64,000 nt of DNA from Reclinomonas americana ATCC 50394 (lineage: Eukaryota > Jakobida > Jakobea > Jakobida). Position 1 is the stretch's first letter, and every line of letters begins with the position of its first letter. Below the pieces are notes generated by a model. That model saw nothing but the letters and a program-made list of their open reading frames with translations, did not search any database and was not told the origin of the DNA. The DNA lies in contig PS015063.1 of the NCBI GenBank assembly GCA_048213135.1, positions 44,281 to 108,280 on the forward strand, in the 5' to 3' direction. The translations under genes were made by a program, and so were the position numbers. Below are positions 22,759-34,939 of the stretch, one piece after another.

Positions 22759-25700
22759 TTGGAGAAAAGGAAGCAGATGGAGGTGAAGCAGCGCACAAAG
22801 ATGAAACAGCAAACAGGGATAAAGAAGTAAAAGCAGACGAAGAAGAATTCAACAACAGCAACAGACGACGGACGAGAAGAAGAAACGGAGAAGGAAACAA
22901 CGACAACAACAGCAAGGAGAGGGAGAAAGCCTCTCTATCCCCCTCCTTCCTCTCCTTTTCTATCCCTTTCCCCTGCACTCTCTTCCCTCCTCCATCCCTC
23001 CCTTTTCTGTTCTCCCTGCTACGCACCGGTCGAATGCGACGAGGACTTCTCGTCGACAGTTGGCACGTGAGCCTCCACCTCGGGAACCAGCGGCCGCTCA
23101 AATCTCGCGCACTGCTCGTGACTGGTCTTCAGGACTCCCGAGCGCGTCACATTGGCCAGGTAGCCTGCCAGCCCAGCGACAACAACAACAATGAGGGTGA
23201 AGTTTCTCAGAATTGCCAACCTGTTCAGGGAAACCAACCGAGCATATCATGCGATCCAGGCGCCTCGCGAGAGTGACAAAACACACAAACTTGATTCTCG
23301 TCCTGCGAAATGGAGGGCGGCGCATGAGGGCACACCGACGTGTGGTTGTCATCACTCCATACCAAACTTACCTCCTCTACCACGTCGCCCACCTCCGATC
23401 GCAGTCGCGATTCGAACAACTCCTGCTTCCTACGCATGTCCCGCAGGATGCGCTGCTGTCCACGCTGCCATTGCCGCTTGGCTCGCTCCCGCGCCTCGGC
23501 GTCCTGCGTGGGCTGCGAAAGTAACAAAATCTGAGAGGCAAGAGGGAGAATAACAAGTGCTCTGCAAAAGAAAAACACGCACCGATGTCTCGTCGACCGA
23601 AGACTGCACTGCTGGACCGCCAAAGCGCGCGCGGGCTCCGTGCACAGCCGACTGGCAGTCGGCATTGCCGCCGGACAATGTCACCAGGATGTGTGCAATG
23701 CCAGCCGACGTGGCGTCATTGACGCTGAGTCGGCCGAGGTGTTGATGCAAGCTCGCCAGCGACGAGAGCGTGCCGGACGAGCCTGCAGCTGCGGAAGCAG
23801 CGGGTGGAAGCTGCATCGAGCCATAAGCATCTCATCAAGCGAAACAGCACACTAACGGAGAAGCACACCGTGGCGAGGGTCTTGGCATTCTGAATCAAGT
23901 ACAGCAGGTCGATCAGCGACAGCGAGACGGCCTTGCCTCGCGGCTACAGTTGCACGACAGTGAGCAGAAAGAGATGACGAATCAAGCCCAGCGAGCAGGC
24001 AAGGGCGCACCTTGGTGCGTTCCGAGTCCGTCGCCCACACCGCGTTGACCTTGAGCGGGCAGCACGAGTTGGTAAAGACATTGCCGCGAGTGATCATTGG
24101 CAAGTCCGTGAATGCGGTGGTCACCTGGGAGAGGAAGATGAGCATGAAGAAAGGGAGCAAGTGATTTCAAGGAGAGAGAACACAAACAACGATATAAACC
24201 ACCCTGCCTCATTTTGACTCACATCTTTGCCGCTGTTCTTCTTGCCGACAACAAATTCGTCCAGCGACGGGTCGTCGGCAAACAAGTGTCGCGTCGCGAC
24301 TGCCAGGTGCAGCAATCGCAGAACCACCGCCAGTGTGCTTTCCGTGTAGGCAGGATGGCCTGTGCCAACGCAGGCAATCATGAGAGACTCCATGTCATTC
24401 CGCAACACAAGTGTTCTCCAACAAACCTGCCACAAAGTTGTAACACACAGCGTATACAAGGCGGTGGAATGCGCGCTCGTGCAGCAGGCGCAGCAGTGGG
24501 CGCAACACCGGCAACGGGTCCTGTGCGCAAATCAATGTTAGTGAACTCACGCACACGTTATCCATGCACACGAGGCACCTCCATGTCCGTGGGTGACAGT
24601 TTGGCAAACAGGAACTGCTTGCGTCGGTGCCAGTACTCGCCCTCCACGGTCAGCAAGTCCGGTTCGGCCAGCAACTCGTGGTATGGATTCACCTGCGCCA
24701 CGTGTCAATCCCTCCGTCATCTGCCTCAATTTCGCACAAAACGGGCACGCACCTCATCCCACCCGGCCTCCAGCAACTCGAACGCGCCCTCGCCCATGGC
24801 GTCCCGCGGGCTGACAAAGTGCGCGACTTGCCGCAACACCGTGTCCAACTGCGGATGCTTGCGCAGCGGCTTGCACATGGCTGCCAGCAGCTCCGAATGA
24901 GACTTTCGCCCGACGGCCAGCAATGTCACGAGTGACGAACGCAGCGGCGCGAGAAGTGAGTCGTGCCGCAGTGTTTGCCCTTCGCTCTCGGTGACGTCGC
25001 CGTCGGACATGGCTGGGGTGACGGACAAGAGAGGGGAGGGGAGGAAGAGAAGGAGGGAAGAGAAAGAGGGATGAGAATGATGGGAGATTATGGAAGAGAA
25101 GGAGTGAGAGGGAGGGCAGAGGAGGGCAGAGTAGGAGGGCAGAGAAGCAGGGAAGGCGAGGAGAGAAGAGAATGGTGGGCAATGAGGGGAAGAGATGAAA
25201 CAGGAGAACGAGGCAAGTGAAGAGGGAGGGGAAGGGAAAGAGAGAGAGAAAGTTAGACGAGAATGAACGGAAGGAAGAAATGGAAGAAAGGCGAGAGAAG
25301 AAAAGAGAGAGAAAGAGCGCGCGTGGAAGAGACACGAGAAGGCGGATGTGAGCGTGCATCCACAATACGGACAGCTTGATGGGAACTCGGAACGCACCAT
25401 CGCGGTATCGACGAATCAGATATTCCATCGGACCGAGACCAACACGACTGGTGATCATGGTGGCCAGCAATCGCAGCATGCCGAGCAGCAGCACACCATC
25501 ACGGGAGGTGTTCTCGTTGCGTGCGGGTGCCACTCCACGCATGTGCAACACGGACTCCACACCGAAACGATCGACAAGCGCTTGCACAATGTCAGCCGCC
25601 TGGTCAGCGCCGCACACCGACAGCTGCATGGCCAGCATGTCACTCGAGGAGTACAGATCGCTAAAGTTGCCGTGGTGCCAGTTGTGAATTTGGTCGGCGA

Positions 25701-28700
25701 TGTTCGCGGGATTCTGAAAAGGGAAAGTGAGAAAGGCGAAGAAGGTGACGGAGAAGGTGAAGAGGATGAGGGAGACGGTGAAGAGGGCGAGGGGGAAGGT
25801 GAAGAGGATGAGGGAGAAGATGAAGAGGGTGAGGGAGAAGGTGAAGAGGATGAGGGACAAGGTGAAGAGGATGAGGGACAAGGTGAAGAGGGCGAGGGGG
25901 AAGGTGAAGAGGATGAGGGAGAAGGTGAAGAGGGTGAGGGAGACGGTGAAGAGGGTGAGGGAGACGGTGAAGAGGGTGAGGGAGACGGTGAAGAGGGTGA
26001 GGGAGAAGGTGAAGAGGATGAGGGAGAAGGTGAAGAGGGTGAGGGAGACGGTGAAGAGAGTGAGGGAGACGGTGAAGAGGGTGAGGGAGAAGGTGAAGAG
26101 GGTGAGGGAGACGGTGAAGAGGGTGAGGGAGAAGGTGAAGAGGATGAGGGAGAAGGTGAAGAGGGTGAGGGAGAAGGTGAAGAGGGTGAGGGAGAAGGTG
26201 AAGAGGGTGAGGGAGAAGGTGAAGAGGGTGAGGGAGAAGGTGAAGAGGGTGAGGGAGAAGGTGAAGAGGATGAGGGCTGCAGGTCCTCGGCAAACGACCT
26301 TGTCCTTTGCTCATCTCTACCTTGTCTGAATGCCATCGTGAAATAAGGCGACGAGGGTGAGGGAGAAGGTGAAGAGGGCGAGGGCAGCTGGTCCTCGGAA
26401 ATCTCTACCTTGTCTGAATGTCATTGAAAAAGAAAGAGAAGAGGATGGGGGTGTCGCTTGGAAAGACAGTCTACCTTCCCCTCTGTCATATCTGTGCTTC
26501 GCTCTTGTCTCTAACATGTATTCTCTTGTCTTCCTTCTCTCTCCAATCCGATAATGAGCACTAGGGAAAGGGTGAGGGAAAGAAACAGGGAGAATGAAGA
26601 ATGGCAGTTGACAGACCATCATTTTTCATCACTTGCTCTTTCGCCCACTCTCCCATAGCCCAGACCCTTCAATCACGATTACCTACTCCCATTTCCTCGC
26701 TTCCGTTCCCCTCCGCTTCTCCTTCGCCTCGATCCCCTTCTCCTCCCCTTCCCCTCCCTCCCCCACTCAACTCTCATCCACATGCGCGCACGAATCTGCG
26801 CCGCCGTGACATGCAAGTGCATGGGCTGCTCAAACATGGCGGCAAAGAACTGCCTCGGCGACTCGGGCAGGTCAAGCGAGTCGGCATGAGCTGCAATCAT
26901 ATCAATACAAGCTTCATCAACTCTGCCTCCCCGTCCAATTCGCACACACGCACCGGAACCATTCGAGGCTGTCAGTGCCACCCATCGCGCATACACGTCG
27001 GTCAGCGTCGACTCGGTCGGATGCGTGTACAAGTAGGCGGCGAGCATGTGTGCCATGGTGCGGTGCAGTGTGAGGTGAATGGACACGGGGCCGGCAGTGG
27101 CCGCGTAAAACTCCGCCTGGTTGAGGGTGAGGATAAAATGAATCAGCACCTGGAAAGGCTGCTTGCTGTACATGGGTGTGCAGTCATGACCAACCATCAC
27201 TTTGGCCACAGAAGTCCCATTCTGCACAGCGGCCATGCGCGGCATCGTCGAGAACATGCTCTCCCACAATGCCAGAGCTGTTTCGCCCGCCCGCGCCTCG
27301 ATTTGGTCGGCGAGGAGGGGAGCGGCCTGCGGCAACGCATCAACGTGTCAGCGTATCAACAAGTGAATCCATCGTAAACCAAGACAAACGAAACACAAGT
27401 GGGCTGGTAGATGCTGGAGAACGCCAGCAGCAGCTCGCATTCGCGATGTAGCGAGTACGTCCACTCGTCGAACTCGCCCAAGGCCGAGTTGCGTGAATTC
27501 GTCACCGGATTGGCAAAGTGGTACTGCGACATGACGCCGAGGGCGAGACGCCACGCTGCAAAGGTAACAGGAGAGATGGGGGAGGGAGGTGAGGGAAGGG
27601 GGAGAACAACAAGTCAGGATGTACATCTACTCAAGAAAACAACAATTCATTCGACAACGAACAAGCAACTGCTGTCTTCACGACCAAGTCAAACCGTATC
27701 CTATACATCAACACAACCACCAGTCTTGCTATCACTTGCGCACTTTGCTCTAACTCTCACCTCACACACACACACACATACATACACTGTCACTCGTGCA
27801 CTGAACTCTTTGTCTCTCGCTTTCTCACACATTTGCTACGAATACACTGTCACGCTGCCACTCGTGTACTGTACTCTCTGTCTCTCACTCGCTCACACAC
27901 TTGCTCACGCATACACTCACTCGGTCACGCGATCATTCGCGGCTTTTGCTGCATTTGTCTCCCTTACCCGCACACTCGCTCATTCATACACTCACTCACT
28001 CACGCTGTCACTCGTGCTTATTGATCTCCCACACAACACTTGCTTATATACTTACTCAATCACTCTGTCACTCGTGCACTTTGCTCTCGCTTTTTCTCAC
28101 TCTCACACGCACACACGCTCACGCTGACCTCGCGCACTGTATTCTGTCTCTCTCACTCTCAATACACTTGCTCACGTACACAAGTCAGTCACGCTGTATG
28201 TCGGCACTTTCTACTTGCTCACATATCACTCACTGTTACTACTGCACTTCGCTCCTTCCTCACTATCCCACACGCACCTCCCGAGGACGTCAACGTGTGG
28301 CGACCCACATCGCGCACACGCAGCGAGTAGCGCAGGTCGAAGATCAAGCGCAGCAGCAGGAACCGCTGGAATCGAGGATGGCCGGGTTGTACCACCCGAC
28401 GGGACACAATGCGCGGATGGCGGAGACCGGCATCTCGAGCGACGGAGCAGGGCATGAGCAGCATGTCAATCAGACCTGAGATGATGTGAGAAACAGCGAT
28501 AAATTTCTGGCGCCTCTTCCCGCGCATGCCCTCAGTCTCACCGCACAGCGTCTCCATGAACTCCATGTCGCGAGTCAGCGTGCACACCAGCGACGGCACA
28601 GTGAGCAGCTGTACGGAGAACGACAGAATCGAGTGGTCGGATTTGATGCGGTGTCGTCGGCCGCCGAGGCTCCACGTAATGTAGTTGAGCGAGAGACCAA

Positions 28701-30771
28701 AGTCGTGGCCAAAGCTGGGCGAGTGAAAGAGGAAGTTAGGCAAAGATAAATATCAGAACTGGAGAAACCAATTGTCGGCTGCGCACCTGAACTTGAACGC
28801 CTGGTCGGTGATGAGTGCAAAGTACAAGTCATGCAACACCGTGCGCATGCCATTCGGCATGTCCACGTCCGAGTGCACCCACAAGCGCAGCAACGACAGC
28901 GAGGGAGTGGAACCGTCGCCCGCGAAACTGCGTGAATAAAGTCACGCATGAGAAACGATGCTCTCTACCTCACTGCCCCAAAGGTCACGCAACGAGGGAA
29001 TGATGCCGCGCGAGAGCGCCGTGGCAATGGCGCGCTTGAAAAAAGCGCCGAAATTGCAGAGATACAGCAGCCAGTTGGTGAGCAGCGCAAACTGGCGCAC
29101 CACCGGCGACTCGTCTCCCAGTCGCACCGGTGCCTCCAGCGCCTGCCTCGCGTCCGGCTCGACCATGGTCGCCTGGCGAGCCCACATTCGCAGCAGCAGG
29201 TCGGAGTAGCGGATCCACGGGGCGGCAAACTGGCGGCTGTCGTCGCCGTTTTCGCCGCGGCTGTCGTCTTCGCCGGCTTCGCTGTCGCTGTCGCCACCGT
29301 CGTCGCCGGGGGCGGGAGGGTTGTAGCCGCGGCGGGTGGCGATGTCTTTGACCAGGGCGGGGTGGAGGGGGTCTAGGTGGGGAAGAAAGGGGGAAGGGGT
29401 TAGAGGGGGTAAGAGGGGGAAGGAGGGGTAAGGAGGGGAAGAATGGGAGGAGGAAGGGGGCAGGGAGGGTGGCGACATGCAACGAGATCAACGAGGGATA
29501 CAGAAGAATAGATTTGTATGTGAGGTATCAGGAGAATGTGAGCTTTGTTTCTTGTTCACCCACCGCGGTTCTCGCCGACACGCACTGGCATCGCCGCCAG
29601 CTCGCTGGCCATGGCATTCGTCGCCAAGTGCTCTCGGGCCTCCGAGCCGCGCGGCGTCGCGCCGTCGAGGATCACAACCGACTGTTCCACTGTGGCGGAG
29701 CGAGTGTGAGCGGCAGAAGGGAGCTGTGACAATGATTGGCGACGTGACGCAACGCATAAACATCACCACGCCGTCCAGCACGGCACCAAAGGCGTCAATG
29801 TAGTGCTGCTCGATGCCTTCCAGTGGGTCGGCGTCGCGGTTGGAGTGCAGGGGGCAGGTGCCTGGGGAGACAGGTGAGGAGGAGCTATGTGCAGTGACGT
29901 GGGGAGGAGGATATGAAACCACAAGATGGAGTCATTGTCATGCATGAATGTACATAAGGGAAGCGGTCAATTGTGTGTGCGAGATTGAAAGAGAAGGAGA
30001 AGAGAGATAAACCCACAACCATGAATGCGCACCGTAGTGAATGCAAAGAGCGTGTGCGACAGAGAACGAGAGGAAGAGGAGAGATGTGAAACCCGCAAGA
30101 TGGAGTCACTGTCACGCATGAATGTACACAAATGAAGTGGGCAATTGTGTGTGCGAGATTGAAAGAGAAGGGGAGGAGAGAGATAAACCCACAAGTTTGT
30201 GTCACCGTCAACGATGAATGTGCACAGTTGTGAATGCAAAGAGTGTGTGCAACAGAGAACGAGAGGAAGAGGAGAGATGTGAAACCCGCAAGATGGTGTT
30301 ATTGCCACGCATGAATGTTCGCGGGTAAGTGGGCGTTGGCGTATACAAGCGTGTGTGCGAGAGAGAAGGAGAAGGAGAGGTGAGAGATAAACCCACAAGC
30401 TTGAGTCACCGTCACCGATTAGGCATTTTGCGTGCGTGCGAGAGTATGAGAGAAAGGCGAAGGAGACAGAGCCATGAAACCCACAAGCCTCAGCAAGCAA
30501 CACTGTACCTTTGATGTCCCACGCATCGGGATCACCACAATCGCAGCACTGCAACACACGTGTGAGCCGAAGGAACATAGCAATGCGCATTAGCTGCACC
30601 CCCATGAACGCAACACCGCCGCCGGTGCGAATCATTTGCACACGATGCCCGTTGTGATCGGCGGCGCGGAAGCAGTCGACGCACTGTGCGCATGTCGGAT
30701 CCTTCTCGCAGTCGAGGCACTTGTAGGCGATCTCGTTGGAGCCCCAGACGCGACCGCAGGCAGACGACGCG
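18124..30771 (-). CDS. UBR1/UBR2-type N-recognin E3 ubiquitin ligase (5' end unresolved)
   Basis: Recognises N-degrons and ubiquitinates the bearing protein. The UBR box spans exons 30615-30771 ([20 protein letters not shown], then [11 protein letters not shown] and a TGGG end) and 30509-30548 ([10 protein letters not shown]), joined by a GTTGCG donor. Together they restore the family signature TGGG-x-CDCGD with the type-1 pocket aspartates. Next exons include 29754-29861 (TCPLHSN) and about 28980-29371. The RING-like pair CVFC is in exon 23239-23302. The rest of the RING ([19 protein letters not shown]) is in exon 21512-21745. Between them sit exons 23027-23164 and 21817-22340, the latter an acidic/alanine-rich insertion. 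The C-terminus ([36 protein letters not shown]) matches the UBR1/2 C-terminal cap; TAG is at 18126-18124. Exons upstream of 30771 were not found with confidence. Confidence 0.85.
25731..26276. repeat. 21-bp minisatellite in a UBR intron
   Basis: About 26 tandem copies of a 21-bp unit of the type ggtgaagagggtgagggaga(c/a). It lies just upstream (in gene order) of the UBR exon that begins NPANIADQ, whose acceptor is at about 25716. The unit is a multiple of three, so long frames stay open on both strands (Gly-Glu on plus, Ser-Pro or His-Leu-Pro on minus). A short degenerate continuation is at 26350-26385. Confidence 0.92.
27720..28260. repeat. Degenerate CT/CA-rich repeats in a UBR intron
   Basis: Imperfect repetition of cactcgtgcact / ctctcactcactc-like blocks over about 500 bp, flanked by UBR exons. 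No coding signal. Confidence 0.6.
29880..30500. repeat. Tandem ~110-200 bp repeats in a UBR intron
   Basis: Blocks sharing gatgtgaaacccgcaagatg and gagagataaacccacaa recur at least three to four times (about 29905, 30080, 30275 and matching 30000, 30180, 30385). The whole stretch lies between UBR exons 29754-29861 and 30509-30548 and shows no exon. Confidence 0.7.
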
Positions 30772-31169
30772 CTGTGACGAGAAGGGCGAGCCAAATGAGT
30801 GCGAAGCAGGACGGCCAAAGTGGGCAGGAGACGAAGGAAACAAAGCGGAAGAAAGCTGGCCTCCAATGCGTGCGGAGGCTGCGACAAAGGCGAGAGAAGG
30901 CCGCGACGGCAAGGCATACACAGACAGCGACAAAGAAGAAAGAAAGCGACGACAAGAACGTGCAAAGGCGACGATCTCGGCAAGCAACGTGAAGACTACA
31001 GCGTAACAGAAGCATGCAGAAGCGACAAGCAACACGCGTGCAAAGGCGACGGCAACGCATGCAGAGACGGCGACAACGGCGAGAGAAAGCGATTACAGAA
31101 CGCGTACAGCTGACCACCAAGGCGTACAAGAGAGACGACAGAAGCATGCAGAAGCGACAAACAACGCGC

Positions 31170-31690
31170 AGCGTGTACAGGTGACCTGCAAGGCGAGCAC
31201 AGACAAAGACTACAGCATGCAAAGACTGGCGAGCAAGGCGATGACTAAAGCGCGCACAACAATGACGACTAAGATGTGCAGAAACGACGACTGCAGCATG
31301 CAAAAGACTGTGACTCAAGCGTGCAAAGACGACAAGCCAAGCGTGCAAAGACTGCGACTCGGGTTTGCAAAGACTGCGACTCAGGTTTGCAAAGACGACA
31401 AGCCAAGCGTGCAAAGACTGCGACTCAAGCGTGAAGAGGCGACAAACCAAGCGTGCAAAGACTGCGACTCAGGTTGGCAAAGGCGTGCAAGGCGATGACT
31501 GAAACGTGAAGAGGCGACAAGGAAAGCGTGCAGGCGATGACTGAAACGTGAAGAGGCGACAAGCCGAGCTTGCAAAGACTGCGACTCAAGCGTGCAAAGA
31601 CTGCGACTCAAGCGTGCAAAGACTGCGACTCAGATTTACAAAGGCGCGTGAAGAGGCGACAAGGAAAGCGCGCAAAGGCGACAACTAATG
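31170..31690. repeat. Tandem repeat array, ~20-30 bp units
   Basis: Variants of gcgtgcaaagactgcgactc alternate with gcgtgcaaagacgacaagcc and gtgaagaggcgacaa for about 500 bp. It lies upstream of the UBR box exon, either in a 5' intron or in intergenic DNA. Confidence 0.85.
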
Positions 31691-31885
31691 AGTGACTGAG
31701 CGCCAATGTATGATCTGTCAGCAGAGCCGGACAGACAACACTGCACAGAAAGAGTGTACAGAGGCAAGCGCTCTTGTCAAGCATGAGTGAGAATGTGTGA
31801 GCAGTGATCACATGCATCTTGTCCACAAGAATGAGCCAGATCCTGTGTGCTCACACGAACACATACACACACTCCTTCTCTCTCG

Positions 31886-31886
<1 letters not shown>

Positions 31887-31968
<82 letters not shown>

Positions 31969-32754
31969 GTCGTAGTAGTGTGTGGTGNNNNNNNNNNNNN
32001 NNNNNNNNNNNNNNNNNNNNNNNNNNNNNNNNNNNNNNNNNNNNNNNNNNNNNNNNNNNNNNNNNNNNNNNNNNNNNNNNNNNNNNNNNNNNNNNNNNNN
32101 NNNNNNNNNNNNNNNNNNNNNNNNNNNNNNNNNNNNNNNNNNNNNNNNNNNNNNNNNNNNNNNNNNNNNNNNNNNNNNNNNNNNNNNNNNNNNNNNNNNN
32201 NNNNNNNNNNNNNNNNNNNNNNNNNNNNNNNNNNNNNNNNNNNNNNNNNNNNNNNNNNNNNNNNNNNNNNNNNNNNNNNNNNNNNNNNNNNNNNNNNNNN
32301 NNNNNNNNNNNNNNNNNNNNNNNNNNNNNNNNNNNNNNNNNNNNNNNNNNNNNNNNNNNNNNNNNNNNNNNNNNNNNNNNNNNNNNNNNNNNNNNNNNNN
32401 NNNNNNNNNNNNNNNNNNNNNNNNNNNNNNNNNNNNNNNNNNNNNNNNNNNNNNNNNNNNNNNNNNNNNNNNNNNNNNNNNNNNNNNNNNNNNNNNNNNN
32501 NNNNNNNNNNNNNNNNNNNNNNNNNNNNNNNNNNNNNNNNNNNNNNNNNNNNNNNNNNNNNNNNNNNNNNNNNNNNNNNNNNNNNNNNNNNNNNNNNNNN
32601 NNNNNNNNNNNNNNNNNNNNNNNNNNNNNNNNNNNNNNNNNNNNNNNNNNNNNNNNNNNNNNNNNNNNNNNNNNNNNNNNNNNNNNNNNNNNNNNNNNNN
32701 NNNNNNNNNNNNNNNNNNNNNNNNNNNNNNNNNNNNNNNNNNNNNNNNNNNNNN
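31887..32754. repeat. (GT)n microsatellite followed by a 767-N gap
   Basis: About 80 bp of GT repeat at 31888-31967, then Ns at 31988-32754. Confidence 0.95.
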
Positions 32755-32829
32755 TGTGGAAAAGAGGGAAAGGGTGGTGTGCGCTTGTGTGTGAGAGAAA
32801 CAAACTAAACCGAGTAGAGTCTGTCTGTT

Positions 32830-33680
32830 GATTGAGAATCGGAAGGTTGGTGAGTGCAACTTGTGTTGGGAGGCGCTGCTGAGCTTGTTTGTGTATGTGG
32901 TGAGTGGGAGAGTGAGTGGAAAGAGTGTGGAAGTGAGTGGAACAGTAGATGAAGTTGCAAGATAATATGAGAGTGTCCAGCTCGTGTGCTTTGCAACTTG
33001 TGTTGGGAGGCGCTGCTGAGCTTGTTTCTGTGTGTAAGGCAGTGTGGCTGAGTGGGAGAGTGAGTGGAAAGAGTGTGGAAGTGAGTGTGGAGCAGTAGAT
33101 AAGTCATTGACTATTGTTCTCATGTGTGCTTCTGCAACTTGTCTTCGAAGGTTCAGCTGAGCTTGCCTGTGTATGCAAGACAGTGTGGCTGAGTGGGAGG
33201 GTGAGTGGAAAGTGTGCGAAAGTGAGTGGAACAGTTGAAAAGTCCCCAATCATTTGAGAATGTGTTGATCTCGAGTGTGCTTCTGCAACTTGTGTTGCGA
33301 GGCTCAGCTTAGCTTGTTTCTGTGTGTGAGATAGTGTGGTTGAGTGGGAGAGTGAGTGGAAAGAGTGTGGAAGTGAGTGTGCAGCAGTAGATAAGTCATT
33401 GACTATTGTTCTCATGTGTGCTTCTGCATCTTGTGTTGGGAGGTTCAGCTGAGCTTGTTTCTGTGTGTGAGATAGTGTGGTTGAGTGGGGGAGTGAGTGG
33501 AAAGAGTGTGGAAGTGAGTGGAACAGTAGAAAAGTCGAAAGGCATTTGAGAATGTGCTTATCTCATATGTGCTTCTGCAAATTGAGTTAGGAGGCTCAGC
33601 TTTGCTTGTTTGTGTATGTGAGGTAGTGTGGTTGAGTGGGAGAGTGAGTGGAAAGTGTGTGAAAGTGAGTGGAGCAGGTG
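32830..33680. repeat. ~140-bp satellite, about six copies
   Basis: Six head-to-tail units of about 140 bp (cores near 32870, 33010, 33150, 33300, 33450 and 33600). Each contains, on the minus strand, CACAG, then a core like AAACAAGCTCAGC, then CAACACAAGTTGCAG. The rest of each unit is GTGAGTGGGAGAGTGAGTGG-like. Copies differ by point changes and small indels. The core could be a duplicated short exon. Confidence 0.85.
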
Positions 33681-34090
33681 ACAAGTCGCACAGCGTTAAA
33701 GGAGTTTCCTTGATTCTGCGCAAGGAGCAAGTCACGTATTGGGGCATGCATGCTGGCCAATCAACTCCAGGCGTGGAAGATGAAACCGGAGGCGTCAACG
33801 ATTGCTACACTGCGTTTATAGAGAGAAAGAGAGAGAAGGAGAGAGAAGGCGACTCTTAGTGAAATCCAGATTTGTGTTTGAAACAGACTGCCGGTCGACC
33901 TGCAGTCTTTCTTGAGCGCACACAGAGAGGTACGTATGGAGGTAATCGTGTGTTGTGAGTGAGCAGAGGTGACTGCGAGTGTGTTTATGAGAGAGAGAAA
34001 GAGAGAGTCGCGATCTCATATGCACATGCGTTCACATGCATTCACTCACTCACATGCACGCTGAATGCATGCTCTCTCTCTCTCTCTTCT

Positions 34091-34129
<39 letters not shown>

Positions 34130-34839
34130 TGTGTGTCTTCCTGCCTCAATAGTAAGTGTGCATGACAGTTTGCAACTCACTCCAGTTTTCCCTCTGTCTC
34201 TCTCTTTCTCACACGCACACGCAGTGTGTCTCGTCCTCTCACACTCACGCTCTCACTCTCCACTCTTGTGCACACACACTCTGACATTGTCGAGTTTTTC
34301 CGACTGCAAATGCGTGATTCGATTTCTCTCAGTCTCTCACTCACTCACTCACTCACTCTCTTTCTCTCCCTTCCCTCTCTCTCTCTCTCTCACTCACGCA
34401 CTCATTCACTTACTCACTCACTCTCTTTCTCTCCTTCCCTCCTCTCTCTCTCTCTCTCACTCTCTCACTCTCTCACTCACTCACTCACTCACTCACTCTC
34501 ACCCACTCTCTCGCACACTCACTCTCCTCTTTCCACTCACTCACTCTCACTCCCTCCCTCCCTCCCTCCCTTCCCTCCCTTCCCTCCTTTCTCTCCCTTC
34601 TCTCTCTCTCTCNNNNNNNNNNNNNNNNNNNNNNNNNNNNNNNNNNNNNNNNNNNNNNNNNNNNNNNNNNNNNNNNNNNNNNNNNNNNNNNNNNNNNNNN
34701 NNNNNNNNNNNNNNNNNNNNNNNNNNNNNNNNNNNNNNNNNNNNNNNNNNNNNNNNNNNNNNNNNNNNNNNNNNNNNNNNNNNNNNNNNNNNNNNNNNNN
34801 TACCTCCTCCACCTCCCTCCCTCCCTCCTCCTCCTCCTC

Positions 34840-34873
<34 letters not shown>

Positions 34874-34939
34874 ACTCACTCTCGCTCTCTCTCTCTCTCT
34901 TTCCTTCTCTCTATCTTTGCAGGTGGTGTTTTGTCGCGA
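33681..34939. other. Intergenic, CT/CA-rich, with a 188-N gap (34613-34800)
   Basis: Upstream of the coiled-coil gene. Apart from a short non-repetitive island (33700-33960) it is dominated by (CT)n, CTCA and CCTCCCT tracts. No gene found. Confidence 0.6.

Noticed and set aside
25348-26346. 332-codon plus-strand open frame rich in Gly/Glu
   Set aside because: It is a by-product of the 21-bp minisatellite. The flanking parts are antisense to clear UBR exons, and no start or splice context supports it.
31170-31690. CRISPR-like alternation of repeated and variable short blocks
   Set aside because: Units are irregular and directly adjacent, with no constant-length unique spacers and no cas genes; the context is eukaryotic.
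33681-33751. Possible first exon of the UBR gene (MHAPIRDLLLAQNQ)
   Set aside because: An ATG at 33751 and a short open frame exist, but the phase cannot be joined to the exon at 30615-30771, and the intervening 3 kb includes a gap and satellites.
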